A DNA stretch of 64,000 nt, from positions 4,154,001-4,218,000 of the forward strand of contig OZ242200.1 of the NCBI GenBank assembly GCA_965205995.1, given 5' to 3'. The notes below the pieces were generated by a model. That model was given only the letters and a program-made list of their open reading frames with translations. It had not been told where the DNA came from and did no database searches. Within the stretch, counting starts at the first letter, position 1. Each line of letters opens with the position of its first letter. The DNA comes from MPNO01 sp965205995 (GTDB lineage: Bacteria; Pseudomonadota; Alphaproteobacteria; MPNO01). The position numbers and the translations under genes are program-made. Positions 25,715 through 34,283 of the stretch are shown piece after piece.

Positions 25715-28387
25715 ATGATGCATGGCGAGGGGGCGCTGACGCTGATCGTGCTCGGCGCCGTGATCGTACTTCCGGTTGGGTCGATTCTCGGCATTGTGGC
25801 CTGGTTCCGGTCCCGTCGTCTAGCGACCGCGCTGCGTTCCCTGCAAAGGGAAGTCGCCCAGATGAAGCCCGCTGGCCCCGACCCGTCTCCACCGCCTGCG
25901 GAGGCGGCGCCCGCCGAACCCGAGCCGGCCGAACCGGCGCCGGCGGAGCCGCAGCAGGCGCGCCAGACACCGCCTCCCCAAGCCCCGCCCCAATCCATCG
26001 AAGAGGCGCTGACCTCGCGCTGGCTGGTCTGGGGCGGCAGCGCCGCGCTCGCCGTCGGCGGTTTCTTCCTGGTCAAGTTCTCGATCGAGCAAGGCTGGCT
26101 CGGCCCGGAGATCCGCGTCGCACTCGGCGTGGTGCTGGGCGCGCTGCTGGCGGTCGCCGGCGAATGGCTGCGCCGCCGGCCGCTGGAGCGGGCGCTGGCG
26201 GCGATCCAGCCGTCCTACATACCGCCCGCCCTGACGGCGGCGGGCGTCTCGATCCTGTTCACCAGCATCTACGCGGCCCATGCGCTCTACGACCTGATCT
26301 CGGCCGCCGCCGCTTTCGCGTTGCTGGCCGGCGTCGCCGCCTGCGCGGTGCTGATGTCGCTGACGCATGGGCCCCTGGTCGCGGTGATCGGCCTGGTCGG
26401 CGGTTTCCTGACCCCGTGGCTGACCTCGACCGGGGAACACCGCCCGGAGATTCTGTTCCCCTATCTCTTGCTGCTCACCGGGGGATTGCTGGCGATCGTC
26501 CACCATACCGCACGCTGGTGGCTCGCCTGGCTCGCCCTGACCGGCGCGACGGCCTGGCCGCTGCTCTGGTTCGCTGCCGCGTGGCAGGCGGGCGATGCCT
26601 ATCTCGTCGGGCCCTACCTACTGGGTACGGGCGCGCTCTTCATGCTGGTGCGCTTTCGCTACGCGCCGGATGGACCGGAGGGACAGCTTTCGAACCCGTT
26701 CGACTGGACGGCCTTTCGGACGCCCGAACGCATCGCCGCGATCGCGGTGCTGCTGGCCGCGGTGCTGGTCTTCGCGCTGGTCCGCATGGATCACTATGGC
26801 GGCGCTTCCCTCACGGTGGCCGGGATCGTGGCTGCCGGGATGCTGCTCGCGGCGCGGCGCGAGCCCGCCTTCGATGCGTTCCAGATCGCCGCCGCGATGC
26901 TGGTGCTGGCGATCGTCGCCGGCTGGCATCTGCCGGAGATCATCGACAAGCGCGCCCCGATATGGGTGCTGGAGGGAAGAGCGATCGGCCACGCGCCCGG
27001 GCCCATCGTGCCGCCCGCCCTGGTGCCGTTTCTCGGTGTGGCCGCCTCCTATGCCCTGATCGTCGTCGCCGGCGGTTTCGCAGCGCTCTGGGGTGCAGCC
27101 CGCCCGGCGCTCTGGGGGTCGGTCTCGGCGGCGACGCCAGTGCTCGTATTCGCCGTCGCCTATTGGCGGATCGAGGGTTTCGCGCTCGACCTCGGCTGGA
27201 CCGCGGCGGCGCTCGTCCTGTGTGGCGTCCTTCTGCTCGCGGCCGAGCGCGTGCAGCGCTATCGTGGGGCTCCGGGCATGAGCGGCGCGCTCGGCGCCTA
27301 TGCCGCGGCTATGGTCGCGGCGCTGGCTCTGGCGGCGACGACGGCGCTGGAGCAGGCTTGGCTCACCGTCGCCTTGGCGATCCAGCTGCCCGCCATCGCC
27401 TGGATCGCGGCGAAGCTAGACCTGCCGGCGATGCGCCGCGTGGCCTTCGCGATCGCGGCGGTCGTGCTGGCCCGCCTGACCCTGAATCCCCACCTGCTCG
27501 ACTATCCGATCGGCGAGGGTCCCGGCCTCAACTGGCTGCTCTACGGCTATGGCGGGCCGGCGGCCGCCTTCTTCGTCGCCGCGCGGATGTTCCGGCGCCG
27601 CTCCGATGACGGCCTCGTCACCCTGTTGGAAGCCGGCGCCCTCGCCTTCGCCATGCTCTTCGTCAGCCTCGAGATCCGCCATTTGATGTCGGGCGGGCCG
27701 CTCGATGCGCCCCGCTACGGTTTCGCCGAGCGCTCGATCCAGACGATCGCGTGGCTGGCGGCGGCCTATGCCCTCTACGCGGGCCGGCCCGCCGACGGCC
27801 GGCCGGTGGCGGTCTGGGGCTGGCGAATCCTCGCCGGGCTCGCCGTGGGCCAGGTGCTCCTGCTGCAAATCCTCATCGGCAACCCCTGGCGTGCCCCTGT
27901 TCCGGTCGGGAGCTGGCCTCTCTTCAACCTGCTGCTGCTCGGCTATCTGGCGCCCGCCGGCTTCGCCGTCCTGTTCCTGCGCGCGGCGGTGCGACGGAGC
28001 GACGGGTGGGTGGCGCAGGCGGCGGGCAGCGCCGCGCTGGCGCTCGGCTTCGTCTGGCTAAACTTCGAGATCCGGCACCTCTTCCACGGCAACACGCTCG
28101 CCGGTGCGACCACCAACGCCGAACTCTACGCCTACTCGCTGGGCTGGCTCGCCTATGCCGGCATCCTGCTGGTGTTCGCGCTGCGGGGCGGCGGCGCTGC
28201 GCTGCGCTATGCGTCGCTCGCCATCGTCCTCGCGACGGCCGCGAAGGCCGTGTTCTTCGACATGGCGGCGCTGACCGGCCTCTGGCGGGCGCTCTCCTTC
28301 TTCGGTGTCGGCCTGGCGGCGGTCGGCGTCAGCCACCTCTACCGCCGCTACGTGTTTCCGCCGCGCGCCACGCCCGCCCCGGACTAG
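25715..28387 (+). CDS. DUF2339 large polytopic membrane protein
   Basis: An 890-residue membrane protein. One N-terminal helix (7-27) is followed by a charged segment and a proline/alanine/glutamate-rich linker (about 50-95), then ALTSRWLVWGGSAALAVGGFFLVKFS and at least twenty further hydrophobic helices to the C-terminus. The region EEALTSRWLVWGG is typical of DUF2339, a family of unknown function. Two adjacent ATG codons (25715 and 25718) follow GGAG at a normal distance. The convergent neighbour is a Rieske dioxygenase beta subunit whose stop overlaps by four bases. No function can be assigned. Confidence 0.85.
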   Translation: MMHGEGALTLIVLGAVIVLPVGSILGIVAWFRSRRLATALRSLQREVAQMKPAGPDPSPPPAEAAPAEPEPAEPAPAEPQQARQTPPPQAPPQSIEEALTSRWLVWGGSAALAVGGFFLVKFSIEQGWLGPEIRVALGVVLGALLAVAGEWLRRRPLERALAAIQPSYIPPALTAAGVSILFTSIYAAHALYDLISAAAAFALLAGVAACAVLMSLTHGPLVAVIGLVGGFLTPWLTSTGEHRPEILFPYLLLLTGGLLAIVHHTARWWLAWLALTGATAWPLLWFAAAWQAGDAYLVGPYLLGTGALFMLVRFRYAPDGPEGQLSNPFDWTAFRTPERIAAIAVLLAAVLVFALVRMDHYGGASLTVAGIVAAGMLLAARREPAFDAFQIAAAMLVLAIVAGWHLPEIIDKRAPIWVLEGRAIGHAPGPIVPPALVPFLGVAASYALIVVAGGFAALWGAARPALWGSVSAATPVLVFAVAYWRIEGFALDLGWTAAALVLCGVLLLAAERVQRYRGAPGMSGALGAYAAAMVAALALAATTALEQAWLTVALAIQLPAIAWIAAKLDLPAMRRVAFAIAAVVLARLTLNPHLLDYPIGEGPGLNWLLYGYGGPAAAFFVAARMFRRRSDDGLVTLLEAGALAFAMLFVSLEIRHLMSGGPLDAPRYGFAERSIQTIAWLAAAYALYAGRPADGRPVAVWGWRILAGLAVGQVLLLQILIGNPWRAPVPVGSWPLFNLLLLGYLAPAGFAVLFLRAAVRRSDGWVAQAAGSAALALGFVWLNFEIRHLFHGNTLAGATTNAELYAYSLGWLAYAGILLVFALRGGGAALRYASLAIVLATAAKAVFFDMAALTGLWRALSFFGVGLAAVGVSHLYRRYVFPPRATPAPD

Positions 28388-28860
28388 AACGGAACGCTGA
28401 TCCCGTCATGCACGGCGTCGCAATCGACCAGGTCGACCCGCTTCCAGAGAATCCGGAAGCTGCTTCCCTGCCGCAGCAGACGGTGCCAAATCGTGCCGGC
28501 GAAGACGCGGTGGTTGTCGCGGCGGTATTCGATCATCTCGAACTTGGCGCGGATCGTGACCTCGTCGCCGTCCTCCGCCTCGATCGTGGGGTTGGCGACG
28601 ATGCGGCTGGTGCGCGAAACCGGGGTCTGGGCGTGCAGCGCCGCCTCGGCGAGCCGGCGGATGCGGGTCTCCAGCAGGCGCCGGTCGTCGTAGATCAGCG
28701 AGACCGTGTCGCGCGGGTTCGACTGCCCCTCCTCGAGCGGCACCCAGTACCAGCCGTCCTCGGCGAACAAGGCGAGCCAGTCGTCCCAGCGGCGCTCGTC
28801 GAGCAGCCGGGCTTCGGCGATGAGGAAGCTCTCGATCTCCGGCGGGGCCAGCCTGCTCAC
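28384..28860 (-). CDS. Aromatic-ring-hydroxylating dioxygenase, beta subunit
   Basis: A 158-residue protein of the NTF2-like small subunit family of ring-hydroxylating dioxygenases: IESFLIAEARLLDERRWDDW, LFAEDGWYWVPL, the YDDRRLLETRIRRL helix and WKRVDLVDCD at the end. Small subunits are structural and help to fix the alpha3beta3 hexamer. The GTG start at 28860 overlaps the alpha-subunit stop by four bases, so both are one operon. No ferredoxin or reductase gene is adjacent. Confidence 0.9.
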   Translation of the reverse strand: MSRLAPPEIESFLIAEARLLDERRWDDWLALFAEDGWYWVPLEEGQSNPRDTVSLIYDDRRLLETRIRRLAEAALHAQTPVSRTSRIVANPTIEAEDGDEVTIRAKFEMIEYRRDNHRVFAGTIWHRLLRQGSSFRILWKRVDLVDCDAVHDGISVPF

Positions 28861-30179
28861 GGCACCGCCATGTAGCCGAGCCAAGCGTCGTACATGTTGC
28901 GGATGTAGATCTCGCTGGTCGAATCGATGCCCTCGACACCGCCGGTGCCGTCGGGCCGGTCGGTCTCGTAGCCGCGGCCGATCTCGATCCACTCGGCGCC
29001 GGCCGAGGTGACGCCCATGCCGATCCGCCCATAGGTCTCCAGATCGTCGGTCAGCACCGGCGAACCCGTCCCGTTGGTGACGTTGGCGAAGGCGATCGTG
29101 TCCTCGAACATTTTCGCCGGCGCGCCCTTGAGGCGGAACGCATAGGTGTAGACCTCGGTGCGGTCGACCGCGACCGGGTGGACGACGCGGAGCTGGCGGA
29201 ACTGGCTCATGAAGGAGAGGTTGGGATAGACGTTCGAGTTCCAGCGCGTCACCTCCAGGATGCGCCTTGCCTCGTCCGCCCCCTTGCTCGCTTCCAGCGC
29301 CGCGAGATATTCGGCGAATTCCGGATTGCCCCTGGCGGCGACCAGCTTCTCGTCGTCGTGGTAGTCGCCGAGGAAGGCATGCCCGCCCGGATAGGTCCAG
29401 ATGCCGACCTGCTCGCGCCAGAACTCGTGCGGCGCGCCGTTCTGGCGCATCTGGCGGACGGCGATCTCCCCGGCGCCGGTGGAGTGCGTGGAATCGTCCT
29501 GCGCCACCGCGGCGTCGATCGAGGACCGGTGGACGAAGGTCGGGTGCGCCGCGTCGCAGAGATTCTCCAGATACAGCTTCCAGTTGCCGTCATAGGCGTG
29601 CTTGAACACCCCGCCCGCGATTTCGATCTCGTCGTCGGGCGCGCGGTCGATCATGTCGTCGAAGGAGGTGGTGATGTAGCCGAGGAAATCGGCAAGCGGC
29701 GGGCCGTCCGGGCTGAGCGAGGCGAACACGAAACCGCGATAGGTCTCGACGCGGGGCGCGGCGACCATCGCCGTCCCCGGGTCGTCCGGGTCGAAATGGG
29801 CCGGGTAGCCGTGTCTGAGCGGCACATGGATCAGCCTGCCGTCGGTGGCGTAGGTCCAGCCGTGATAGCAGCACTCGAACTGCCTGGCGTTGCCGCTGTC
29901 GCGCGCGACCACCATCGCGCCGCGATGGGCGCATTGGTTGTGGATCACCCGGATCGTGCCGTCGGCGTGGCGCACCATCACCATCGGGCGGCGGCCGATC
30001 CGCGTCCGCACGTAATCGCCCGGCGCCCTCACCTGGCTCTCATGCCCGACATAGATCCAGGCGCGGGCGAAGATGCGCTCCATCTCCAGCGCGAAGATTT
30101 CAGGATCGGCATAGACCCGCCGGTGCACCCGCCCGGGCCGGATCAGTTGGCCGATCTGGTCTGCGGTCGGTGCCTGCAT
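28857..30179 (-). CDS. Rieske non-heme iron oxygenase, alpha subunit
   Basis: A 440-residue terminal oxygenase subunit. The N-terminal Rieske domain has CAH (Cys83, His85) and CCYH (Cys103, His106) as [2Fe-2S] ligands. The catalytic domain has the mononuclear iron motif in ENLCDAAHPTFVH (Asp-His-His pattern). I chose the ATG at 30179, preceded by a strong GGGAGGGAGCG ribosome-binding site; the open frame extends about 58 codons upstream without homology. It is the first gene of a two-gene operon with the beta subunit and diverges from a DUF1989 gene. The aromatic or other substrate is unknown. Confidence 0.93.
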   Translation of the reverse strand: MQAPTADQIGQLIRPGRVHRRVYADPEIFALEMERIFARAWIYVGHESQVRAPGDYVRTRIGRRPMVMVRHADGTIRVIHNQCAHRGAMVVARDSGNARQFECCYHGWTYATDGRLIHVPLRHGYPAHFDPDDPGTAMVAAPRVETYRGFVFASLSPDGPPLADFLGYITTSFDDMIDRAPDDEIEIAGGVFKHAYDGNWKLYLENLCDAAHPTFVHRSSIDAAVAQDDSTHSTGAGEIAVRQMRQNGAPHEFWREQVGIWTYPGGHAFLGDYHDDEKLVAARGNPEFAEYLAALEASKGADEARRILEVTRWNSNVYPNLSFMSQFRQLRVVHPVAVDRTEVYTYAFRLKGAPAKMFEDTIAFANVTNGTGSPVLTDDLETYGRIGMGVTSAGAEWIEIGRGYETDRPDGTGGVEGIDSTSEIYIRNMYDAWLGYMAVP

Positions 30180-30300
30180 CGCTCCCTCCCGGCGCCGCGT
30201 CGCAGCGAGACTACACCACCGAAAGCCCCCCGGAACCCCCTTGGCGAGGGCGCCCGCCCCGTGCCACGCTGGCGCATCGAACATCGCCAGGGAGGCACCA

Positions 30301-30930
30301 ATGGGCACCGATGCCGCTTCGGTTCCGGGAACCGTCCTCGAGGACAAGATCATCGATCCGCGCGGCCATCACGCCTGCGAGGTCAGGAAGGGCGAGGTCT
30401 ACCGCATCGTCGACGTCGAGGGGCAGCAGGTGGCGGACTTCCTCTGCTTCAACCTGCATCGGCTCGAAGAAAAGCTGTCGCCGCACAACACGCTGCTGCT
30501 CAACAAGCAGGTCTTCCCCGGGGTCGGCTACACCCTGTTCTCAGACGAGGCCGGCAAGCTGATGACGATGACCGCCGATACCAACGGCACGCATGACATC
30601 ATCGCCGGGGCCTGTTCGCGCTTCACCAACGAGCTCCGCTACGGCGTCAAGGACACGCCCAACTGCCGCGACAACTTCGCCGCCGCGCTCGCGCCCTGGG
30701 GCATCGAATGGAAGCAGATCCCCTACAACATCAACGTGTTCATGAACTGCCCAATCCAGCCCGACGGCAGCTTCAGCATCGAGTTGCCGAGCTCGAAGGC
30801 GGGCGATTATGTCGATTTCACCGCCGAGAGGGACGTGCTGGTGGCGACGTCGAACTGCCCGCAGGAGCGCAACAAGTGCAACAATTTCAACCCGACGCCG
30901 ATGCGGGCGATCCACTACCGCCCGGCGTGA
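30301..30930 (+). CDS. DUF1989 (urea-carboxylase-associated family) protein
   Basis: A 209-residue protein of the DUF1989 family, often encoded beside urea carboxylase or aminomethyl-type enzymes and usually related to degradation of nitrogen compounds. Characteristic parts are EVRKGEVYRIVDVEGQQVAD, the LNKQVFPGVGYTLFSDEAGK segment, TNGTHDIIAGACSRFTN, PNCRDNFAAALAPWG and the C-terminal ATSNCPQERNKCNNFNPTP with conserved cysteines. The ATG at 30301 follows AGGGAGGCACC; an earlier start would lack this site. It diverges from the Rieske operon, which suggests shared regulation. No urea carboxylase lies in the window. Confidence 0.87.
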   Translation: MGTDAASVPGTVLEDKIIDPRGHHACEVRKGEVYRIVDVEGQQVADFLCFNLHRLEEKLSPHNTLLLNKQVFPGVGYTLFSDEAGKLMTMTADTNGTHDIIAGACSRFTNELRYGVKDTPNCRDNFAAALAPWGIEWKQIPYNINVFMNCPIQPDGSFSIELPSSKAGDYVDFTAERDVLVATSNCPQERNKCNNFNPTPMRAIHYRPA

Positions 30931-30937
30931 GGGGCCT

Positions 30938-31288
30938 TCAGCCGGTGTCGTAGCCCGGGTTGCACTCGGCGAGCCGGGCGGCGGTCGACCGGGCGAGGAC
31001 CGCATAGGCCCCGGCGCTGCCGTCGAGGGCGCCCGCGCGCAGCCGCGCCGCGAAGGCGCGGTTGAGGGCCACCAGATCGCCGTTTGCGCCCAATAGCCGC
31101 GCGAGTGCCGCGCGCTCCTCCTCCTGCCACCCGTCCCCGGCGGCGAGCTCCCTCGCCGCGGTGGCGATCGCCGCGCCGACCAGATGCGCCGGGTAGCGGT
31201 GCTCCGCCGGCAAATTGGGCAGCAGCGCTTCCATCAGCGTCCTGCGGGCGGTTTCCAGCAGATCCCGGGCGTCCGGCTTGTCACGCAT
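30938..31288 (-). CDS. DUF6285-type small helical protein
   Basis: A 116-residue all-helical protein (RDLLETARRTLMEALLPNLP, the YPAHLVGAAIATAARELAAG helix, LNRAFAARLRAGALD). This family (DUF6285) is found next to APH-type kinases and acyl-CoA dehydrogenases, as here. It overlaps the end of the phosphotransferase gene by eight bases and is the last gene of the five-gene minus-strand operon. Its biochemical role is unknown; the constant association suggests it is an accessory subunit or chaperone of the kinase/dehydrogenase pair. Confidence 0.75.
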   Translation of the reverse strand: MRDKPDARDLLETARRTLMEALLPNLPAEHRYPAHLVGAAIATAARELAAGDGWQEEERAALARLLGANGDLVALNRAFAARLRAGALDGSAGAYAVLARSTAARLAECNPGYDTG

Positions 31289-32276
31289 CGGCGGGCGTCG
31301 TCAGGGCAAGGATCTCGTGTTCGAGCTCGGGCAGGCGCCGGCCGATCAGGGCGAGTTCGAGATCCGGCTCCTCGCCCGACAAATGGCGACCGCATTGATG
31401 AAGCGCGATCGCCGCCCAGCGGATATGGGCCATTACCTCGTAGAAATGGATTTTTCCGGGGTCGATCCGGCGCCCGCTCTCCGCCTCGTAGCCGGTGTAG
31501 AACGGGGCCCGGTCGGCGATGCCGCCGGCCTCCAGCGCATTGGCGCCGAAGCGCCAGCATCGGGCGCAGAACCAGGCGACATCCTCCATCGGGTCGGCCC
31601 AGCCGGCGAACTCCCAGTCGAGGATGCCCGTCAGGCAGCCGTCCTCCACCATGTAGTTGCCGGTGCGGAAATCGTGGTGGCAGAGGACGATCTCGCCGGG
31701 CTCCACGGGATGCGTCTCCAGCCAGCGCAAGCCCCATTCGATGACCGGGTGCGGCATCGGCTCGGCATCGAGGAAGCCGCGGTAGAGCGCGATGCCCGCC
31801 GCCGCCGGGTCCGTCGGCGGCGGGCCGAGGAAGGCGAGCGCGTCGTCGGGCGGCGCGATTCCGTGCAGCCGCGCGAGCTCGCGGCCGAGCCGTTCGGCGA
31901 GCGCCGGGTTCGGGCCCTGGCGGACGACGCGGTTGCCGAGCGCTACGCCGGGCACGCGGCGCATCAAATAGAACGGGGCGCCGACGATGCCCGGATCGTC
32001 GGATTGCCAGAACGGTTCCGGGACCGTCATGCCGGCGGAGCGGGCGCGCCTCAGAAAGGCGAACTGGTGGGCGACCGGCCGGCTCAGCGGGACCGAGGAT
32101 TTCGCCTCGGTGCGCAGCACCAGCGCGTGGCGGCCGGCATGCGGGCCGCCGGCGATCTCGACATCGAGCGCGCGGTTTTCCTGGATCGCGCCGCCGGTCA
32201 GCCGCTTCTCGCCGGATATGGCGGCCGAATCCGCGCCGGCCTGCTCGCGGATGAACGCGGCCAGGCGCTCGCTCAC
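31281..32276 (-). CDS. APH-type phosphotransferase (ACAD10/11-associated kinase family)
   Basis: A 331-residue aminoglycoside-phosphotransferase-fold kinase. The catalytic loop is HHDFRTGNYMV (HxDxxxxN type), the metal-binding motif is GILDWEFAGWADP, and the N-lobe contains the VLRTEAKSS strand. The GTG start at 32276 overlaps the acyl-CoA dehydrogenase stop by four bases. In eukaryotic ACAD10 and ACAD11 an APH-like domain is fused to an acyl-CoA dehydrogenase; here the two are separate but translationally coupled. On that model it would phosphorylate the hydroxyl of a hydroxyacyl-CoA. That is inference, and antibiotic resistance is unlikely. Confidence 0.88.
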   Translation of the reverse strand: MSERLAAFIREQAGADSAAISGEKRLTGGAIQENRALDVEIAGGPHAGRHALVLRTEAKSSVPLSRPVAHQFAFLRRARSAGMTVPEPFWQSDDPGIVGAPFYLMRRVPGVALGNRVVRQGPNPALAERLGRELARLHGIAPPDDALAFLGPPPTDPAAAGIALYRGFLDAEPMPHPVIEWGLRWLETHPVEPGEIVLCHHDFRTGNYMVEDGCLTGILDWEFAGWADPMEDVAWFCARCWRFGANALEAGGIADRAPFYTGYEAESGRRIDPGKIHFYEVMAHIRWAAIALHQCGRHLSGEEPDLELALIGRRLPELEHEILALTTPADA

Positions 32277-33469
32277 GGCCAGCTCCAGAAATCGACCCCC
32301 TCTTCGAGCAGGAAGCGGGACAGCACCATCTTGTGGACCTCCGACGCGCCGTCGACCAGCCGGGCCTGGCGGGCGTAGCGGTACATCCATTCGAGCTTGG
32401 TGTCCTTGGAATAGCCGCGCGCACCCAGCAGCTGGATCGCCGTGTCGACCGCGTTGTGCAGCGCCTCGGAGACCACGACCTTGGCCATCGAGACCTCCTT
32501 GCGCGCGAAATCGCCTTCATCGAGCCGCGCCGCCGCCCGCATGGTGAGCAGGCGCCCGATATCGACCTGCATCGCCGCCTCGCCCAGCATCCACTGGACG
32601 CCCTCGTGGTCGGCGAGCCTGTCGCCGAAGCTCTCGCGCTCGCGGACATAGTCGAAGGTCTCTTCCAGCGCCCGCTTGGCCAGCCCGGTCCAGCGCATGC
32701 AATGCGTCAGCCTGGCCGTCCCCAGCCGGATCTGGGTGAGCTTGAGCCCGTCGCCCACCTCCATCAGCCGATCCTCGTCGGCGATCTCCATGCGATCGAA
32801 GCGGATCTCGCAATGCCCGCCATGCTCCTCCGGGCCCATGATCGGGATGCGCCGCAGGATCTCGAAGCCGGGCTGACCGGCATCGAACAGGAAGGCCGAG
32901 AGGCCCTTTCGCCGGTCCTCCGAGGTCTTGGCGATGAGGATGAAATGCCGGGCGACGCCGGCGCCGGTGATGAACCATTTATGGCCGTCGATCACCCAGC
33001 AATCGCCCTCGCGCGTCGCCGTGGTCAGCATGGCCGAGGGGTCGGAGCCCGAGCCCGGCATCGGCTCGGTCATCGCGAAGGACGACCGCACCCCGCCGTC
33101 GACGATGGGTTGCAGCCAGCGTTCCTTCTGCGCCTCGGTCGCGACCTTCTCCAGCACCATCATGTTGCCGTCGTCGGGCGCGGCCGAGTTGAAGCAGACC
33201 GGGCCGTAGATCGAGCGGTTCATCTCCTCGTAGCAGGCCGCCATGCCGATCGCCGGCAGGCCCTGCCCGCCGCGCGATTTGGGCATCTGGAGCGCCCAGA
33301 GACCGTCCGCCTTGACCCTGGCGCGGACCGCATCCAGCACATCCTCGCGCAGATTCTCGTGCGCATCCGCGTTCGCCGGGTCCTTTTCCAGCGGCAATAT
33401 GTGCTGTTCCACGAAGCCGCGGACGCGGCGGCGGTAGTCGTCGAGCTCGGGCGGCAGGGTGAAGTCCAT
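32273..33469 (-). CDS. Acyl-CoA dehydrogenase family protein (ACAD10/11 type)
   Basis: A 398-residue FAD-dependent dehydrogenase. The N-terminal helical domain begins MDFTLPPELDDYRRRVRGFV. The FAD/substrate region shows SFAMTEPMPGSGSDPS, the GHKWFITGAGVARHFILI segment, and the C-terminal domain shows RESFGDRLADHEGVQWMLGE and LLGARGYSKDTKLEWMYRYA. The C-terminal YARQARLVDGASEVHKMV is characteristic of the branch that includes ACAD10/11 domains. It is the third gene of the metY-led operon, six bases behind the alpha/beta hydrolase gene and overlapping the kinase gene. Confidence 0.92.
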   Translation of the reverse strand: MDFTLPPELDDYRRRVRGFVEQHILPLEKDPANADAHENLREDVLDAVRARVKADGLWALQMPKSRGGQGLPAIGMAACYEEMNRSIYGPVCFNSAAPDDGNMMVLEKVATEAQKERWLQPIVDGGVRSSFAMTEPMPGSGSDPSAMLTTATREGDCWVIDGHKWFITGAGVARHFILIAKTSEDRRKGLSAFLFDAGQPGFEILRRIPIMGPEEHGGHCEIRFDRMEIADEDRLMEVGDGLKLTQIRLGTARLTHCMRWTGLAKRALEETFDYVRERESFGDRLADHEGVQWMLGEAAMQVDIGRLLTMRAAARLDEGDFARKEVSMAKVVVSEALHNAVDTAIQLLGARGYSKDTKLEWMYRYARQARLVDGASEVHKMVLSRFLLEEGVDFWSWP

Positions 33470-33475
33470 GACCCG

Positions 33476-34279
33476 TTATAGCGTAGCCGGCAGGAGGAAA
33501 TCCCGCATCGCGTCGAGCGTCTCGTTGGGGCGTTCGGCGAGCATCGAGTGGCCGCAGCCGGCGAGCACGACATGGCGCGCCCCGGCGATGCTGCGGGCAA
33601 GCGCGAGACCGCCCTTGAGCGGGGTCATCATGTCGCGCTCGCCGAGGATCAGCAGGGTCTCGGCGGCGACCGCGCGGGCCCGCGCCTCGCCGTCGGCGAA
33701 GCCCGCGCAGGCCGCGAGCCCGGCCGCCAGCACCCCCTCGTCGGCGCTCTCCAGCAGGCGCTGCCCGCCGCCGTTCATCCACAATCCCGGGCTCCTGTGC
33801 CCGCCGATCTGCGATGCCGGGCTCAGCCCCCAATAGGTGATCAGCTCGATCGCCTTGTGGTCGTCGCGCCCCGCCGCGTCGAGCAAATCGTCATGCACCG
33901 GCATCGCGGCGGCGGGGCCGAGCAGGATCAGCTTTTCCGTCTTCTCCGGGTTGTCGGCGGCGGCGGAAAGCGCGATCAGCGAGCCCATGCTGTGGCCCGC
34001 CAGCACCGCCCGGTCGAGGCCGAGCGCGGCGCGGGCGCGGCCGAGCCAGGCGGCCATATCGCCGATCGATTCCGGCGGCTCGCCGCCCGACCGGCCGTGG
34101 CCGGGCAGGTCGATGGCGGCAACCGAAAACCCGTGATGGGCGAAATGGCGCGCCGGCAGATGCCACACCGAATGGTCGTTGGCCGCGCCGTGGACGAAGA
34201 GGATCGCCGGACGCGCGGGGTCGAAGACCCGCCCGCCGGTCGCCGCGAAGGTCTCGGTCCCGTCGACCAGGAATTCCAT
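33476..34279 (-). CDS. Alpha/beta hydrolase
   Basis: A 267-residue hydrolase with the classical fold. Oxyanion-hole region LFVHGAANDHSVW, the nucleophile elbow GHSMGS, the acid in LLILGERDMMTP and the catalytic histidine in AGCGHSMLAE. It lies between metY (four bases upstream) and the acyl-CoA dehydrogenase gene (six bases downstream) in one operon. It could act as an esterase, lactonase or thioesterase; a lactone or ester hydrolase feeding hydroxy acids to the downstream kinase and dehydrogenase would fit, but this is inference. Confidence 0.9.
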   Translation of the reverse strand: MEFLVDGTETFAATGGRVFDPARPAILFVHGAANDHSVWHLPARHFAHHGFSVAAIDLPGHGRSGGEPPESIGDMAAWLGRARAALGLDRAVLAGHSMGSLIALSAAADNPEKTEKLILLGPAAAMPVHDDLLDAAGRDDHKAIELITYWGLSPASQIGGHRSPGLWMNGGGQRLLESADEGVLAAGLAACAGFADGEARARAVAAETLLILGERDMMTPLKGGLALARSIAGARHVVLAGCGHSMLAERPNETLDAMRDFLLPATL

Positions 34280-34283
34280 CCGC

